This document shows positions 43,991 through 52,791 of a stretch of 64,000 nt of DNA, in pieces. The notes below the pieces were generated by a model. That model had not been told where the DNA came from, searched no databases, and saw nothing but the letters and a program-made list of their open reading frames with translations. The position numbers were made by a program, and so were the translations under genes. This DNA comes from CAVZTA01 sp963778025. GTDB lineage: Bacteria; Chloroflexota; Limnocylindria; Limnocylindrales; CSP1-4. Every line of letters begins with the position of its first letter. Positions within the stretch are counted from its first letter, which is position 1. The stretch spans positions 124,001 to 188,000 of the forward strand of contig CAVZTA010000019.1 of the NCBI GenBank assembly GCA_963778025.1. The letters run 5' to 3'.

Positions 43991-44835
43991 CCCAGGTCTT
44001 CTTCCACTCCGTCATCGAGCCGCATCGGCCGTCCTCCGACGTCCGCTGCGTCGCGCCGTCCAAGGACGACGCGGCGAAGGCAGAGACCCTTCGCCGGGGC
44101 GGCTGCCCCGTCGAGGGCCGGTGTCCCCGCGGCAAGCGCCGCGCGGACCTCCGCCTCGTCCATCTTCCCGCGACCGACCTCCAGGAGGGCGGCCACCATG
44201 CGCCGGACCATGCCCCGCAGGAACGCATCCGCCCGGACGTCGATCGTCACCAGGCGGCCGTCCCGGCGGATCCGGACCCGGTGCACGGTCCGGACCGTCG
44301 AGCGGTCCCCGCCGCCGAAGGCCCGGAAGTCGTGCCTCCCTTCGAAGACCGACCCGGCCCGCGCCATCGCGGCGATGTCGAGCGGGACCCGCACCCCGAG
44401 CGCCTGACGCTCGCGAAGCGGGCTCCGCGGCCCGTTCCAGACGGTGTAGCGGTAGTCCCGGTACCGCGCCGCGGATCGAGGCTTGAACCCGAGCGGGACC
44501 CGTCGTACGTCGCGGATGGCGACGTCCGGCGGGAGCAGGGCCCCGATGGCCCGCCCGAGCTGCGTCGCCGGCAGCCGCCCGGTGTAGGTGAACGCGATCA
44601 CCTGCCCCGCTGCGTGCACGCCGGCGTCCGTGCGCCCGGCCCCGTCGACCACGACCCGCTCCCCTCCGGAGAGGCGGGCGAGCGCGGTCTCGAGCTCTCC
44701 CTGGACCGTGCGTGCCCCAGATTGGATCTGGAAGCCCGCGAAGTCCGTTCCGTCGTATTCGACCGTGGCGCGAAAGCGCCGCGGCGGGCTCTCTCGAGCC
44801 CGTCTGGCCTCAGGTTGCCGAGACTCGCCGCTCAG
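43987..44835 (-). CDS. truA: tRNA pseudouridine(38-40) synthase TruA, start codon unresolved
   Basis: Isomerises uridines 38-40 in the tRNA anticodon arm. The catalytic Asp is in GAGRTDAGVHAAGQV, and RATVEYDGTDFAGFQIQSG is the conserved N-terminus. The C-terminus has FRAFGGGDRS and DAFLRGMVRRMVAALLEVG. The frame is open upstream only to a TGA near 44846 and contains no ATG, GTG or TTG before the conserved region. The given start is the only CTG (44835). Either a non-standard start or a base error is likely. A dispersed repeat (44847-44945) lies immediately upstream. Confidence 0.85.
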   Translation of the reverse strand: MSGESRQPEARRARESPPRRFRATVEYDGTDFAGFQIQSGARTVQGELETALARLSGGERVVVDGAGRTDAGVHAAGQVIAFTYTGRLPATQLGRAIGALLPPDVAIRDVRRVPLGFKPRSAARYRDYRYTVWNGPRSPLRERQALGVRVPLDIAAMARAGSVFEGRHDFRAFGGGDRSTVRTVHRVRIRRDGRLVTIDVRADAFLRGMVRRMVAALLEVGRGKMDEAEVRAALAAGTPALDGAAAPAKGLCLRRVVLGRRDAADVGGRPMRLDDGVEEDLG

Positions 44836-44846
44836 CCGAGCTCAGC

Positions 44847-44945
44847 GGAAGGCGCCGACGAGGAGGCTCGCGAACGCAGGGTCGCCCGGAGGGCGACGGT
44901 CTGCGTGCGTGAGCGAGCCCCCGCAGGCGGCAACGCTCCGATGAG
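44847..44945 (+). repeat. Dispersed intergenic repeat, copy C
   Basis: Shared blocks are ggaaggcgccg, aggagg, tgcgtgcgtgagcgagcccc and gcaggcggcaacgc. It is more divergent than copies B and D. It lies between rplQ and truA. Confidence 0.6.
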
Positions 44946-44968
44946 CCGGATCAGCGGCGACCATCGAA

Positions 44969-45322
44969 TCAGACGAGCTCAAGCTGGACCATCTCGGCGG
45001 CATCGCCCTTGCGCTGGCCGATGTGCACGATCCGGGTGTAGCCGGACTGCCGGTCGGCGTACTTCGGGGCGATCTCGTCGAACAGCTTGGTCACGACGAG
45101 CGGCTCGTTCGGCAGCGCCGACACCACCGCGCGGCGCGCCGCGAGATCACCCTTCTTGGCGAGGGTGATCATGCGCTCGACCGTGCCGCGGACTTCCTTG
45201 GCCTTCGCCTCGGTGGTCTGGATGCGCTCATAGCGCAGCACCGAGACGGTCAGGTTCTTGTACAGGGCGAGCCGGGGCCCCATCTTCCGGCCGAGCTTGC
45301 GGCCGTCGATGCGATGCGCCAT
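44969..45322 (-). CDS. rplQ: Ribosomal protein L17
   Basis: A 117-residue large-subunit protein. The start MAHRIDGRKLGRKMGPRLAL and the RYERIQTTEAKAKEVRGTVE segment are typical, and the C-terminus ends in VQLELV. It starts three bases after rpoA, the usual order at the end of the alpha operon. Confidence 0.98.
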   Translation of the reverse strand: MAHRIDGRKLGRKMGPRLALYKNLTVSVLRYERIQTTEAKAKEVRGTVERMITLAKKGDLAARRAVVSALPNEPLVVTKLFDEIAPKYADRQSGYTRIVHIGQRKGDAAEMVQLELV

Positions 45323-45325
45323 GGC

Positions 45326-46336
45326 TCAGGACTCCTCGCTCTCGAACGGCGCGTCGCCCTCGCCCTCGTCCTCGTCGTCGTAGCCCTCGCCCAGGTCGTC
45401 GCCCTCGGTCTCGGGGACGATGAACCCGCGCATGCGGAGGCGCTCCTTCATCTCGTCGAGCGACTTCTTGCCGAAGTTGCGCATGCGGAGCAGGTCCTCG
45501 TCCTTGAGCTGGAGGAGCTGCCCCACCTTGACGATGTTGTTGCGCTTGAGCGAGTTGTACGCCCGCATCGGGAGGTCGAGCTCCTCGATGGGCATGTCCA
45601 GCATGTTCGCCGGGAGGGCCGGAAGGCCGCCTGCCGGGGTGACCGGCGCGGTCGCCGCGAGGCCGATCGTCACGAACGGCTGGAACTGGCGGACCAGGAT
45701 GTCGGCCGAGCGCGAGAGCGCCTCCTCGGGCGTCACGGTGCCGTCGGTCTCGATCTCGATCGTGAGCTTGTCGTAGTTGGTCATCTGACCGACCCGCATG
45801 CTCTCGACCCAGTAGTTGACCTTGCGGACCGGGGTGAAGATCGCGTCGACCGCGATGACGCCGATGGGCAGCGCCTCCGACCGCTCGGCGGCGAGGTAAC
45901 CCACGCCGCGCTCCACGGTGAGGTCCATCTCGATCGTGACGTCGTCGGAGTCGATGGTCATGAGCACGAGGTCGGGATTCACGATCTCGACGTCGGCTGA
46001 TTCGGTGATGTCGGCCGCGGTGACGGGACCCGCGCCGGACTTGATCAGCCGGAGCGAGACGGGGTGCGTCGCGAAGCTCTTGAGGCGGAGCTTCTTGACG
46101 TTCAGGACGATCTGCGTGACGTCTTCCTTGACGCCCGGGACCGTGCTGAACTCCTGGTACACGTCACGGATCTGGATGCTCGTGACGGCCGCCCCCTCCA
46201 GGGACGACAGGAGCACGCGGCGGAGTGCATTGCCCAGCGTGACGCCGTAGCCGGCCTGCAGCGGGCCAGCCTCGTACTTGGCGTACGTGCCGGCCTCGGA
46301 GACGGGCTCGATCTGCGGGGTCTCGAGTTCGATCAT
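45326..46336 (-). CDS. rpoA: RNA polymerase subunit alpha
   Basis: A 336-residue subunit that nucleates RNA polymerase assembly. The N-terminal dimerisation domain occupies residues 1-235 (GYGVTLGNALRRVLLSSLEG). The C-terminal promoter/activator-binding domain is near 250-320, with RAYNSLKRNNIVKVGQLL and LRMRNFGKKSLDEMKERL. The last 25 residues are strongly acidic (EGYDDEDEGEGDAPFESEES), an extension not seen in most alphas. The ATG at 46336 and the nine-base gap after rpsD are normal. Confidence 0.98.
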   Translation of the reverse strand: MIELETPQIEPVSEAGTYAKYEAGPLQAGYGVTLGNALRRVLLSSLEGAAVTSIQIRDVYQEFSTVPGVKEDVTQIVLNVKKLRLKSFATHPVSLRLIKSGAGPVTAADITESADVEIVNPDLVLMTIDSDDVTIEMDLTVERGVGYLAAERSEALPIGVIAVDAIFTPVRKVNYWVESMRVGQMTNYDKLTIEIETDGTVTPEEALSRSADILVRQFQPFVTIGLAATAPVTPAGGLPALPANMLDMPIEELDLPMRAYNSLKRNNIVKVGQLLQLKDEDLLRMRNFGKKSLDEMKERLRMRGFIVPETEGDDLGEGYDDEDEGEGDAPFESEES

Positions 46337-46345
46337 CGTGGGGGG

Positions 46346-46972
46346 CTACCTCGAGTAGTACTCGACCACGAGCTGCTCGTTGAAGTCGAGCGGCATCTGG
46401 TCGCGCCGCGGAAGCTGCTGGACCGTGCCGGCGAGGTTCGCGGCATCGAGGCTCAGCCACTCCGGGGCCTGGTGGTTGCGCAGGGTCTCTTTGGCCGTCT
46501 TGAACGGCTCGCGCGAGCGGCGGGTCTCGCGGACCTCGACCTTGTCACCCGGCTTGAGCCGGTACGACGGGATATCGGACGGGACGCCGTTCACCGCGAA
46601 GTGGCCGTGGGCCACCAGCTGCCGCGCCGCCGGCCGCGAGGTCGCGAAGCCGAGGCGATAGACGACGTTGTCGAGCCGGAGCTCGAGCGAGCGGAGGAGG
46701 TTCTCGCCGGTCATGCCGGGACGGGAGTCCGCCTCCAGGAAGTAGTTGCGGAACTGGCGCTCGAGCACGCCGTAGACGCGGCGGACCTTCTGCTTCTCGC
46801 GCAGCTGGAGCCCGTAGTCACCGACCTTGCGACGGCGGACGCCGTGCTGGCCGGGCGGGCTGGGCCGGCGCTCGAAGGAGCACTTCTTGGTGTAGCAGCG
46901 CGAGCCCTTCAGGAAGAGCTTGAGGCCCTCGCGGCGACACAGGCGGCAGACGGATTCGGTGTAGCGAGCCAT
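46346..46972 (-). CDS. rpsD: Ribosomal protein S4
   Basis: A 208-residue primary 16S-binding protein with an S4 RNA-binding domain (RLDNVVYRLGFATSRPAARQ). The N-terminus has a four-Cys zinc pattern, CRLCRREGLKLFLKGSRC followed by KKC, so it is the zinc-binding (C+) form. It may also repress its own operon, as in other bacteria. Start ATG 46972. Confidence 0.98.
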   Translation of the reverse strand: MARYTESVCRLCRREGLKLFLKGSRCYTKKCSFERRPSPPGQHGVRRRKVGDYGLQLREKQKVRRVYGVLERQFRNYFLEADSRPGMTGENLLRSLELRLDNVVYRLGFATSRPAARQLVAHGHFAVNGVPSDIPSYRLKPGDKVEVRETRRSREPFKTAKETLRNHQAPEWLSLDAANLAGTVQQLPRRDQMPLDFNEQLVVEYYSR

Positions 46973-46987
46973 GGGGTCGGGCGGGCC

Positions 46988-47383
46988 TCAGACGCGGCGC
47001 CGCTTGGGCGGGCGGCAACCGTTGTGGGGGATCGGGGTGACGTCGGTGATCGCGCTGACCTCGAGGCCGGCGGCCTGGAGCGACCGGATCGCCTGCTCGC
47101 GACCCGCGCCCGGCCCCTTCACGTAGACCTCGACCTGGCGCATGCCGTGATCCATCGCGCGCCGTGCGGCACCCTCCGCGGCCAGCGCGGCGGCGTACGG
47201 CGTGCTCTTGCGGGAGCCCTTGAACCCGGCGATGCCCGCGGAACCCCACGAGATCACGTTCCCGGTCTGATCGGTGATCGTGACGATCGTGTTGTTGAAG
47301 GTCGCCTGGATATGGACGTGCCCCTGGGGCACGTTCTTGCGCTCCCGGCGCCGCTGCTTGACGGCGCGCTTGCGATCGGCCAT
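46988..47383 (-). CDS. rpsK: Ribosomal protein S11
   Basis: A 131-residue platform protein contacting the mRNA exit region. VHIQATFNNTIVTITDQTGN and the end DVTPIPHNGCRPPKRRRV are diagnostic. The N-terminus is basic (KRAVKQRRRERKNVPQG). It lies 17 bases after rpsM. Confidence 0.98.
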   Translation of the reverse strand: MADRKRAVKQRRRERKNVPQGHVHIQATFNNTIVTITDQTGNVISWGSAGIAGFKGSRKSTPYAAALAAEGAARRAMDHGMRQVEVYVKGPGAGREQAIRSLQAAGLEVSAITDVTPIPHNGCRPPKRRRV

Positions 47384-47400
47384 GCGTTATCGGTCCTCGA

Positions 47401-47775
47401 TCACTTGGCCTTCTTGCGCGCGCCGACCGTTCGCTTCGGTCCGCGCCGCTGTCGGGCGTTGGTCTTCGTTCGTTGGCCGCGGACCGGCAGGTTGCGCCGA
47501 TGGCGCATGCCCCGGTACGAGCCGATCTCGATCAGGCGCTTGATGTCGAGCGCCACCTGCCGGCGGAGGTCACCCTCGACCTTGATCCCGCGGTCGATCA
47601 CCTCGCGCAGGCGGTTCACCTGCTCCTCGGTCAGATCGCGGACCCGGGTGTCCGGGTTGACGCTCGTCTGCTTGAGGATCTTCTGGCTGGTCGGCAGGCC
47701 GACGCCGTAGATGTAGGTGAGGGCGATCTCGACGCGCTTCTCGCGCGGGATGTCGATGCCGGCGATACGTGCCAC
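47401..47775 (-). CDS. rpsM: Ribosomal protein S13
   Basis: A 124-residue head protein that contacts the P-site tRNA and L5. The start MARIAGIDIPREKRVEIALT and end RGPKRTVGARKKAK are typical, with GSYRGMRHRRNLPVRGQRTK in between. It lies six bases after rpmJ. Confidence 0.98.
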   Translation of the reverse strand: MARIAGIDIPREKRVEIALTYIYGVGLPTSQKILKQTSVNPDTRVRDLTEEQVNRLREVIDRGIKVEGDLRRQVALDIKRLIEIGSYRGMRHRRNLPVRGQRTKTNARQRRGPKRTVGARKKAK

Positions 47776-47781
47776 GTACGG

Positions 47782-47895
47782 CTACCCCTGGCGCTGCTTG
47801 TGCTTCGGATTGCTGCAGATGACCATCACGGTCCCGTGGCGCCGGATGATCTTGCAGTTGTCACAACGCGTCTTGACGGACGCTCTGACCTTCAC
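47782..47895 (-). CDS. rpmJ: Ribosomal protein L36
   Basis: A 37-residue zinc-ribbon protein. It reads KVRASVKTRCDNCKIIRRHG and then VMVICSNPKHKQRQG; three Cys and one His form the zinc site. Start GTG 47895, with AAGGAA upstream. It lies between infA and rpsM, the canonical position. Confidence 0.97.
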   Translation of the reverse strand: MKVRASVKTRCDNCKIIRRHGTVMVICSNPKHKQRQG

Positions 47896-47907
47896 GGGAT
47901 ACGTTCC

Positions 47908-48126
47908 TTACTTGAGTCGGTAGGTGATGCGGCCCCGGGTGAGGTCGTACGGCGACAGTTCCACCCGGACCCGGTCACCTGGCAGGATCCGGATGAAGTT
48001 CATCCGGAGCTTGCCGCTGATGTGGGCGAGGACGTGATGGCCGTTCTCGAGCTCGATCCGGAACATGGTGTTCGGGAGCGGCTCGAGCACCGTGCCTTCG
48101 ACTTCGATCGCGTCCTTCTTCGCCAC
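47908..48126 (-). CDS. infA: Translation initiation factor IF-1
   Basis: A 72-residue OB-fold protein that blocks the ribosomal A site during initiation. The start AKKDAIEVEGTVLEPLPNTM and RVRVELSPYDLTRGRITYR are diagnostic. A promoter-like TGGACG-N17-TACACT lies upstream, so the alpha-operon genes infA to rpsI can be transcribed independently of map. Confidence 0.98.
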   Translation of the reverse strand: MAKKDAIEVEGTVLEPLPNTMFRIELENGHHVLAHISGKLRMNFIRILPGDRVRVELSPYDLTRGRITYRLK

Positions 48127-48188
48127 AGGTCCTCGTTAGGTTCCGTTAGTTGGGCATGCGTCAACGGCACGTCGACACACGAACGACG

Positions 48189-48217
48189 AGTGTATCGCTG
48201 GACGACTGCGTCGTCCA
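48189..48217 (-). promoter_or_regulatory. Sigma-70-type promoter upstream of infA
   Basis: On the minus strand TGGACG (48217-48212) is separated by 17 bases from TACACT (48194-48189), placing a start near 48182 and a leader of about 57 bases. It is the best two-part promoter seen in the window. Confidence 0.5.
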
Positions 48218-48218
48218 G
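48198..48218. other. 9-bp inverted repeat overlapping the infA promoter
   Basis: The sequence ctggacgac-tgc-gtcgtccag is perfectly paired with a three-base loop and covers the -35 and most of the spacer. It could be an operator, or a U-less terminator of the upstream map transcript. Confidence 0.4.
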
Positions 48219-48241
48219 TCCACGGACCGGCGGCGCGGCAG

Positions 48242-49021
48242 TCATAGAGACGTCAGGACTTCGGGGCCGTGATCGGTGATGGCGATCGTGTCCTCGAAAT
48301 GCGCGGCGAGGCTGCCGTCACGGGTGACGACCGTCCACGCATCGCCGGTCACGTCGACATCGTCGGTGCCCAGGGTGAGCATCGGCTCGATGGCCAGGCA
48401 GAGGCCCGGCGCGAGCTTCAATCCCTTGTCGCGGGAGCGGTAGTTCGGCACCTGCGGGTCCTGGTGCATCTCGGTCCCGATGCCGTGGCCCACGAACGTC
48501 CGGACGATGCCGAAGCGGCCCGGGGTCGCGACGTCCTCGATGGCGCCCGAGATGTCGCGCACGTGATTGCCCGGCACCGCGGCCGCGATGCCGGCCCGCA
48601 GGGCGCGCGCCGTGGTGTCGACGAGCATGCGCTGCTCGTCCGACGCCGAGCCGACGATCCACGTCCGCGCCGCGTCGGCATGCCAGCCCTGGTGGATCGC
48701 GCCGATGTCGACCGACACGACCATGCCGTCGCGGATCACGCGATCGCCGGGGATGCCGTGGACGACCTCGTCGTCGAGCGAGATGCACGTCGTGGCCGGG
48801 TAGGCGTGCCGGTGGCCCGCCTCGTAGCGCCCGTCGCCCAGGTAGTCCTTGAACGATGGCGTCATCCCGGCGTCCAGGATGCAGCGCTCGGCGATCCGGT
48901 CGAGCTCGGCGGTGGTCACGCCGGGCACCAGGGCGTCCTCGATGCGCGCGAGCGCCTCCGCGAGGACACGGCCGGCGACGCGCATCCGCTCGATCTCGGC
49001 GCGGGACTTGCGGGTGACCAT
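48242..49021 (-). CDS. map: Methionine aminopeptidase, type I
   Basis: Removes N-terminal Met from new proteins. The five metal ligands are visible: Asp residues in VSVDIGAIHQGWHADAARTW, His in VGHGIGTEMHQDP, Glu in LAIEPML and Glu in HFEDTIAIT. The substrate His is in HAYPATTCISLDDEVVHG. It has 259 residues. The ATG at 49021 lies one base after the adk stop. No N-terminal SH3 or zinc extension is present. Confidence 0.96.
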   Translation of the reverse strand: MVTRKSRAEIERMRVAGRVLAEALARIEDALVPGVTTAELDRIAERCILDAGMTPSFKDYLGDGRYEAGHRHAYPATTCISLDDEVVHGIPGDRVIRDGMVVSVDIGAIHQGWHADAARTWIVGSASDEQRMLVDTTARALRAGIAAAVPGNHVRDISGAIEDVATPGRFGIVRTFVGHGIGTEMHQDPQVPNYRSRDKGLKLAPGLCLAIEPMLTLGTDDVDVTGDAWTVVTRDGSLAAHFEDTIAITDHGPEVLTSL

Positions 49022-49022
49022 G

Positions 49023-49685
49023 TCAGGCGGGGTCGCCCTGGGCGTCGAGCGCCTGGATGAGCGCGGCCTGGACATCGTCGATGGGCAGGCGCCCGTCGAC
49101 CGAGACCAGCACGCCATGCTTCCGGTAGTGGTCGACGACCTCCTCGAGCGGCGGGATCTGCGTCGCCATCCGGGCGCGGACGGTCTCCTCGCGGTCGTCC
49201 TCGCGGTGGATGAGCGGCGAGCCGTCGATGTCGCAGATCCCCGGCACGAGGGGTGGGTTGGAGGTCACGTTGAACGGGTGGCCGTTCGCCTGGCACACGC
49301 GCCGACCGGCCATCCGCCGCACGAGGTCCTCGACGGGCACGTCGATGAGCAGCGCCTGCTGGACGTGCGCCCCCTCCTCCGCGAGCTCCCGGTCGAGCGC
49401 CTCGGCCTGCGCGCGCGTGCGCGGGAAGCCATCGAGGATGGCGCCCCGCTCGGCATCCGGCTTGGCGAGCCGGTCGCGGAGCAGCCGGATGGTGATGTCA
49501 TCGGGCACGAGCCGCCCGGCGTCCATGTAGCGACGCGCCTCGATGCCCACCGGGGTCCCCTCGCGGGCAGCCGCCCGGAACAGGTCGCCGGTCGCGATGA
49601 TCGGCAGGCCCAGATGGTTCGCGATGGGCACGGCCTGCGTGCCCTTGCCCGAGCCGGGCGCGCCGAGGAGGATGACGATCATCAT
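49023..49685 (-). CDS. adk: Adenylate kinase
   Basis: Equilibrates ATP and AMP with ADP. The P-loop is GAPGSGKGTQA at the N-terminus; DGFPRTRAQAEAL is the family signature. The long LID contains a Cys, a His and a CD pair (RRVCQANGHPF and GICDIDGSPL), an incomplete version of the zinc-binding LID of Gram-positive enzymes. Start ATG 49685 or 49682; GTG 49709 is possible but adds residues outside the family. It lies between secY and map, the usual order. Confidence 0.95.
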   Translation of the reverse strand: MMIVILLGAPGSGKGTQAVPIANHLGLPIIATGDLFRAAAREGTPVGIEARRYMDAGRLVPDDITIRLLRDRLAKPDAERGAILDGFPRTRAQAEALDRELAEEGAHVQQALLIDVPVEDLVRRMAGRRVCQANGHPFNVTSNPPLVPGICDIDGSPLIHREDDREETVRARMATQIPPLEEVVDHYRKHGVLVSVDGRLPIDDVQAALIQALDAQGDPA

Positions 49686-49731
49686 GCGCGCGCGGTCCCC
49701 GGACGACACCCACGAGGGCCCCCGTCCCCGG

Positions 49732-51013
49732 TCACCGGATGAAGCCCTCGTACTGGCGCATGAGGAGCTGGGCTTCCAGCTGCTTCATGGTCTCGACGAC
49801 GACCGACACCACGATGAGGATGCTGGTGCCGCCGAGGGCGAGGTTGCCGAACGCCGGCAGGATCAGGCCGACCATCGGCGGCAAGGCCGCGACGATGCCC
49901 AGGAACAGCGCGCCGGCCACGGTGATCCGGGTGACGACCCGGGCCAGGTAGTCCTGGGTGGGCCGCCCCGGCCGGATGCCCGGGATGAACCCGCCGTTCT
50001 TGCGCAGCTGCTCCGCGGTCTCGTCGGGTTTGAACGTGAACGCCGTGTAGAAGTACGTGAATCCGAACGTCAGCAGGAAGTACAGGACGACGTACAAGCG
50101 GTGAGCCCTGGCTGAACACCTGGGTGATCCACGTCGCGGCATTCCGGACGAACTCCACCTGGGACGCCGTGAAGTACGACGCGATCTGGGCGGGGAACAG
50201 CAGGATGCTGACCGCGAAGATGATGGGGATGACGCCCGCCTGGTTGACCCGGAGCGGCAGGAACGTCTGACCACCCTGGTACATGCGCCGGCCGCGGACG
50301 CGGGAGGCGTACTGGATCGGGATCCGGCGCTGGCCTTCCTGGACGTAGATGATCACGGCGACCGCGCCGATGGCGAAGATCGCGAACAGGATGAGCCGGG
50401 CGATGTCCGGGTTGCCGAAGAACGTGGCCGCGGCGCCCGGAGCGCGCGACACGATGCCCGCGAAGATGATGAAGCTGACGCCGTTGCCGATGCCCTTCTC
50501 GGTGATGAGCTCGCCGAGCCACATCAGGACGACCGAACCGGCGGTGAGCGTCACGATCTGGGTGAGCGTCTCGAAGCTGCCGAGGTTGAACGGCGTGTCG
50601 AGCAGCTGGTTGTAGTTGAGGAGCGCGAGCACGCCCCACGCCTGCAGGAGCGCCATGGGCACCGACAGGTAGCGCGTGTACTGGTTGAGCTTCGTGCGGC
50701 CGTACTCACCCTCACGCTGGAGGGCGGAGAGCGCGGGGACCACGCCCGTCATCAACTGCATGATGATCGAGGCGTTGATGTACGGGTTGACGCCCAACGC
50801 CACGACCGAGAAGTTCGACAACCCGCCACCCGAGAAGATGTCGAGCACGCTGACGATCGTGTTGTTGTTCACGAAGTCGGCGAGCTGGTCGCGGTTGATG
50901 CCCGGGATCGGGACGTGCGCCAGCAGCCGGAACACGATGAGGATCCCGGCGACGTAGAGGATCCGGCGCCGCAGGTCCGGCGCCCGGAACGCGTTGAGGA
51001 GCGATTCGAACAC
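49732..51013 (-). CDS. secY: Protein translocase subunit SecY, frameshifted near residue 304
   Basis: Central channel of the Sec translocon with ten membrane helices. The start FESLLNAFRAPDLRRRILYV, plug region and GLSNFSVVALGVNPYINASI are typical. The continuous frame runs to WITQVFSQG and then loses homology. The adjacent frame takes over near 50100 with LYVVLYFLLTFGFTYFYTAF and continues through PGIRPGRPTQDYLARVVTRI to 49732. The total length is one over a multiple of three. SecY is essential, so an inserted base in the assembly is the best explanation. Flanked by rplO and adk. Confidence 0.93.
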
Positions 51014-51016
51014 GGG

Positions 51017-51992
51017 CTAGGCGTCCGCGTCCCGGTCGGCGGGCGCTTCCTCCTCGGCGGCGACGTCGCCGGCCTCGTCGGCCTCGGCGACCTCGACGGC
51101 GGCGGCATCGTCGATCGCCTCGTCCTCGGTCTCGGCGATGGCGACGGTCTCGGCGGTCGCCTCGGGCTCATCGGCGACGGCTTCCGGCTCCGGGGCGGCT
51201 TCGGCTCCGCGGCGGGCTCGGCGACGCCTCGGCCTCGGCGGCGGCGTCGGTCTCGGCGGTCGCCTCGGGCTCCGTGGCGGCCTCGGGCTCGGCCGGGGTC
51301 GCCGGCTCCGCCATGGGAGCGGCGACGGCTTCCGGCTCCGGGGCCGCTTCGGCCCCGGGCTCGGGCTCGGCGACGACCGCGGGCTCCGGAGCGGCTTCGG
51401 TCCTGGCGCGCGACGCGCGCGGCGCCTTGGCCTCGGTCGCCGGCTCGGCGGAGGCCCCGTCGGCCCGCTCGATCCCCAGCGCCGCGAGCGGCTGCGTCGG
51501 GATCTCGATGACCTGGACCGTGCCACCGGCCGACTCGATCTTCTCGCGGGCACTCTTCGTGAAGGCGTCCGCGACGACGAACACGTTCACGCCGAGGTCG
51601 CCCCCGCCCAGGATCTTGAGCGGCTTGCGCACATCGCGGACCAGCCCCGCCTGGCGGAGCAGGTCGGCGTTGACGGTGATGGGCGCGGGCTTCGACTTCG
51701 TCCCACCCTCGGCGACCAGCCGGCCGGCCTCGACGGCGGCGGCGATCGCCCCGACGTTCACGACCTCGTACTCGATCCGGTTGAGGTTGCGGAAGCCGCG
51801 CAGCTTCGGGATGCGGATGTGGAGCGGCGTCTGGCCACCCTCGAACCACGCCGGGATGCTCGCACCCGCGCGGCTCTTCTGGCCCTTCGTGCCGCGACCG
51901 GCGGTCTTGCCGCCACCCGCCGCGATGCCGCGGCCGACGCGCGTCCGCTTCCGGACGGCGCCTTCGGCCGGCTTCAGGTCATGGAGCTTCAC
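51017..51992 (-). CDS. rplO: Ribosomal protein L15 with a very long acidic tail, frameshifted in the tail
   Basis: The core (residues 1-170) is typical L15: MKLHDLKPAEGAVRKRTRVG, GRGTKGQKSRAGASIPAWFE and the RIEYEVVNVGAI region. Beyond it comes an Ala/Pro/Glu-rich tail of about 155 residues (AEPEPGAEAAPEPEAVAAP, later DEAIDDAAAVEVAEADEAGD), roughly doubling the usual length of about 150. The tail switches frame near 51215; the acidic composition resumes in the next frame to 51017, so one extra base is likely. The DNA of the tail is internally repetitive. The ATG at 51992 overlaps the rpmD stop. The tail probably projects from the ribosome; its role is unknown. Confidence 0.9.
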
Positions 51993-52249
51993 TTCGACTC
52001 GTCCTCCGGGGTCGTCCCGGCCTCCTCGGCCGCCGCGGCTGCCTTCGCGCGGGACGCCTTGGCCTCGGGGACCTCCTCGACATCCACGAGGAAGCGGACC
52101 TGCCGGACCATCCCGCGGGTCGCGGGATTGTCGGGGATCTCGACCGTGTGGCCGATGCGGTCCAGGCCCAGCGCGCGGATCGTCCCGCGATTGCGGGCGA
52201 TGTGGCTGATCGTGCTCTTCGTCTGCGTCACGCGCAGCTTACCGGGCAT
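51989..52249 (-). CDS. rpmD: Ribosomal protein L30 with a short charged tail
   Basis: The first 60 residues are normal bacterial L30 (GKLRVTQTKSTISHIARNRG, LGLDRIGHTVEIPDNPATRG). A further 25 residues (KASRAKAAAAAEEAGTTPED) form an Ala/Glu-rich extension. It has 86 residues. It overlaps rpsE by 11 bases and rplO by four. Confidence 0.97.
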   Translation of the reverse strand: MPGKLRVTQTKSTISHIARNRGTIRALGLDRIGHTVEIPDNPATRGMVRQVRFLVDVEEVPEAKASRAKAAAAAEEAGTTPEDESK

Positions 52250-52778
52250 CGGCCACCGCCTCCGCCGCGCTGGGCTGACCCGGGACGTGCAGCCGGAGGG
52301 TCACGCCGCGGCGGGCGCTGAGCTCCTCCGCGGAATGGAGCCCGCGCAGCGCGTTGAGCGTCGCGCGGGTCACGTTGACCGCGTTGGTCGACCCATGGAC
52401 CTTGGCCAGGATGTCGTGGATGCCCGCCGCCTCGACGACGGCGCGGACGGCACCGCCGGCGATGACACCGGTGCCCTGCGAGGCGGGCTTCAGCAGCACC
52501 CGGCTGGCCGAGAACTGCTCGCGCACCTCGTGCGGGATGGTCGTCCCGACCATGGGGATCCGGATGATGTGCTTCTTCGCGTCCTCGACGCCCTTGCGGA
52601 TGGCCTCGGGCACCTCGCCGGCCTTGCCCAGGCCGACGCCGACGTGCCCCTGGCCGTCACCCACGACGACGACCGCGGAGAAGCTGAACCGGCGCCCGCC
52701 CTTGTGGACCTTGGCGACACGGTTGATCTGGACGACGCGCTCCTCGAGCGCGAGCTTGTTGGGGTCGATGCGAGCCAC
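52239..52778 (-). CDS. rpsE: Ribosomal protein S5
   Basis: A 179-residue small-subunit protein important for accuracy. The double-stranded RNA-binding fold includes VHKGGRRFSFSAVVVVGDGQ and GHVGVGLGKAGEVPEAIRKG; the C-terminal domain has GGAVRAVVEAAGIHDILAKV. Start ATG 52778, 13 bases after rplR. Confidence 0.98.
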   Translation of the reverse strand: MARIDPNKLALEERVVQINRVAKVHKGGRRFSFSAVVVVGDGQGHVGVGLGKAGEVPEAIRKGVEDAKKHIIRIPMVGTTIPHEVREQFSASRVLLKPASQGTGVIAGGAVRAVVEAAGIHDILAKVHGSTNAVNVTRATLNALRGLHSAEELSARRGVTLRLHVPGQPSAAEAVADAR

Positions 52779-52791
52779 AGGCGGTCCCTTC

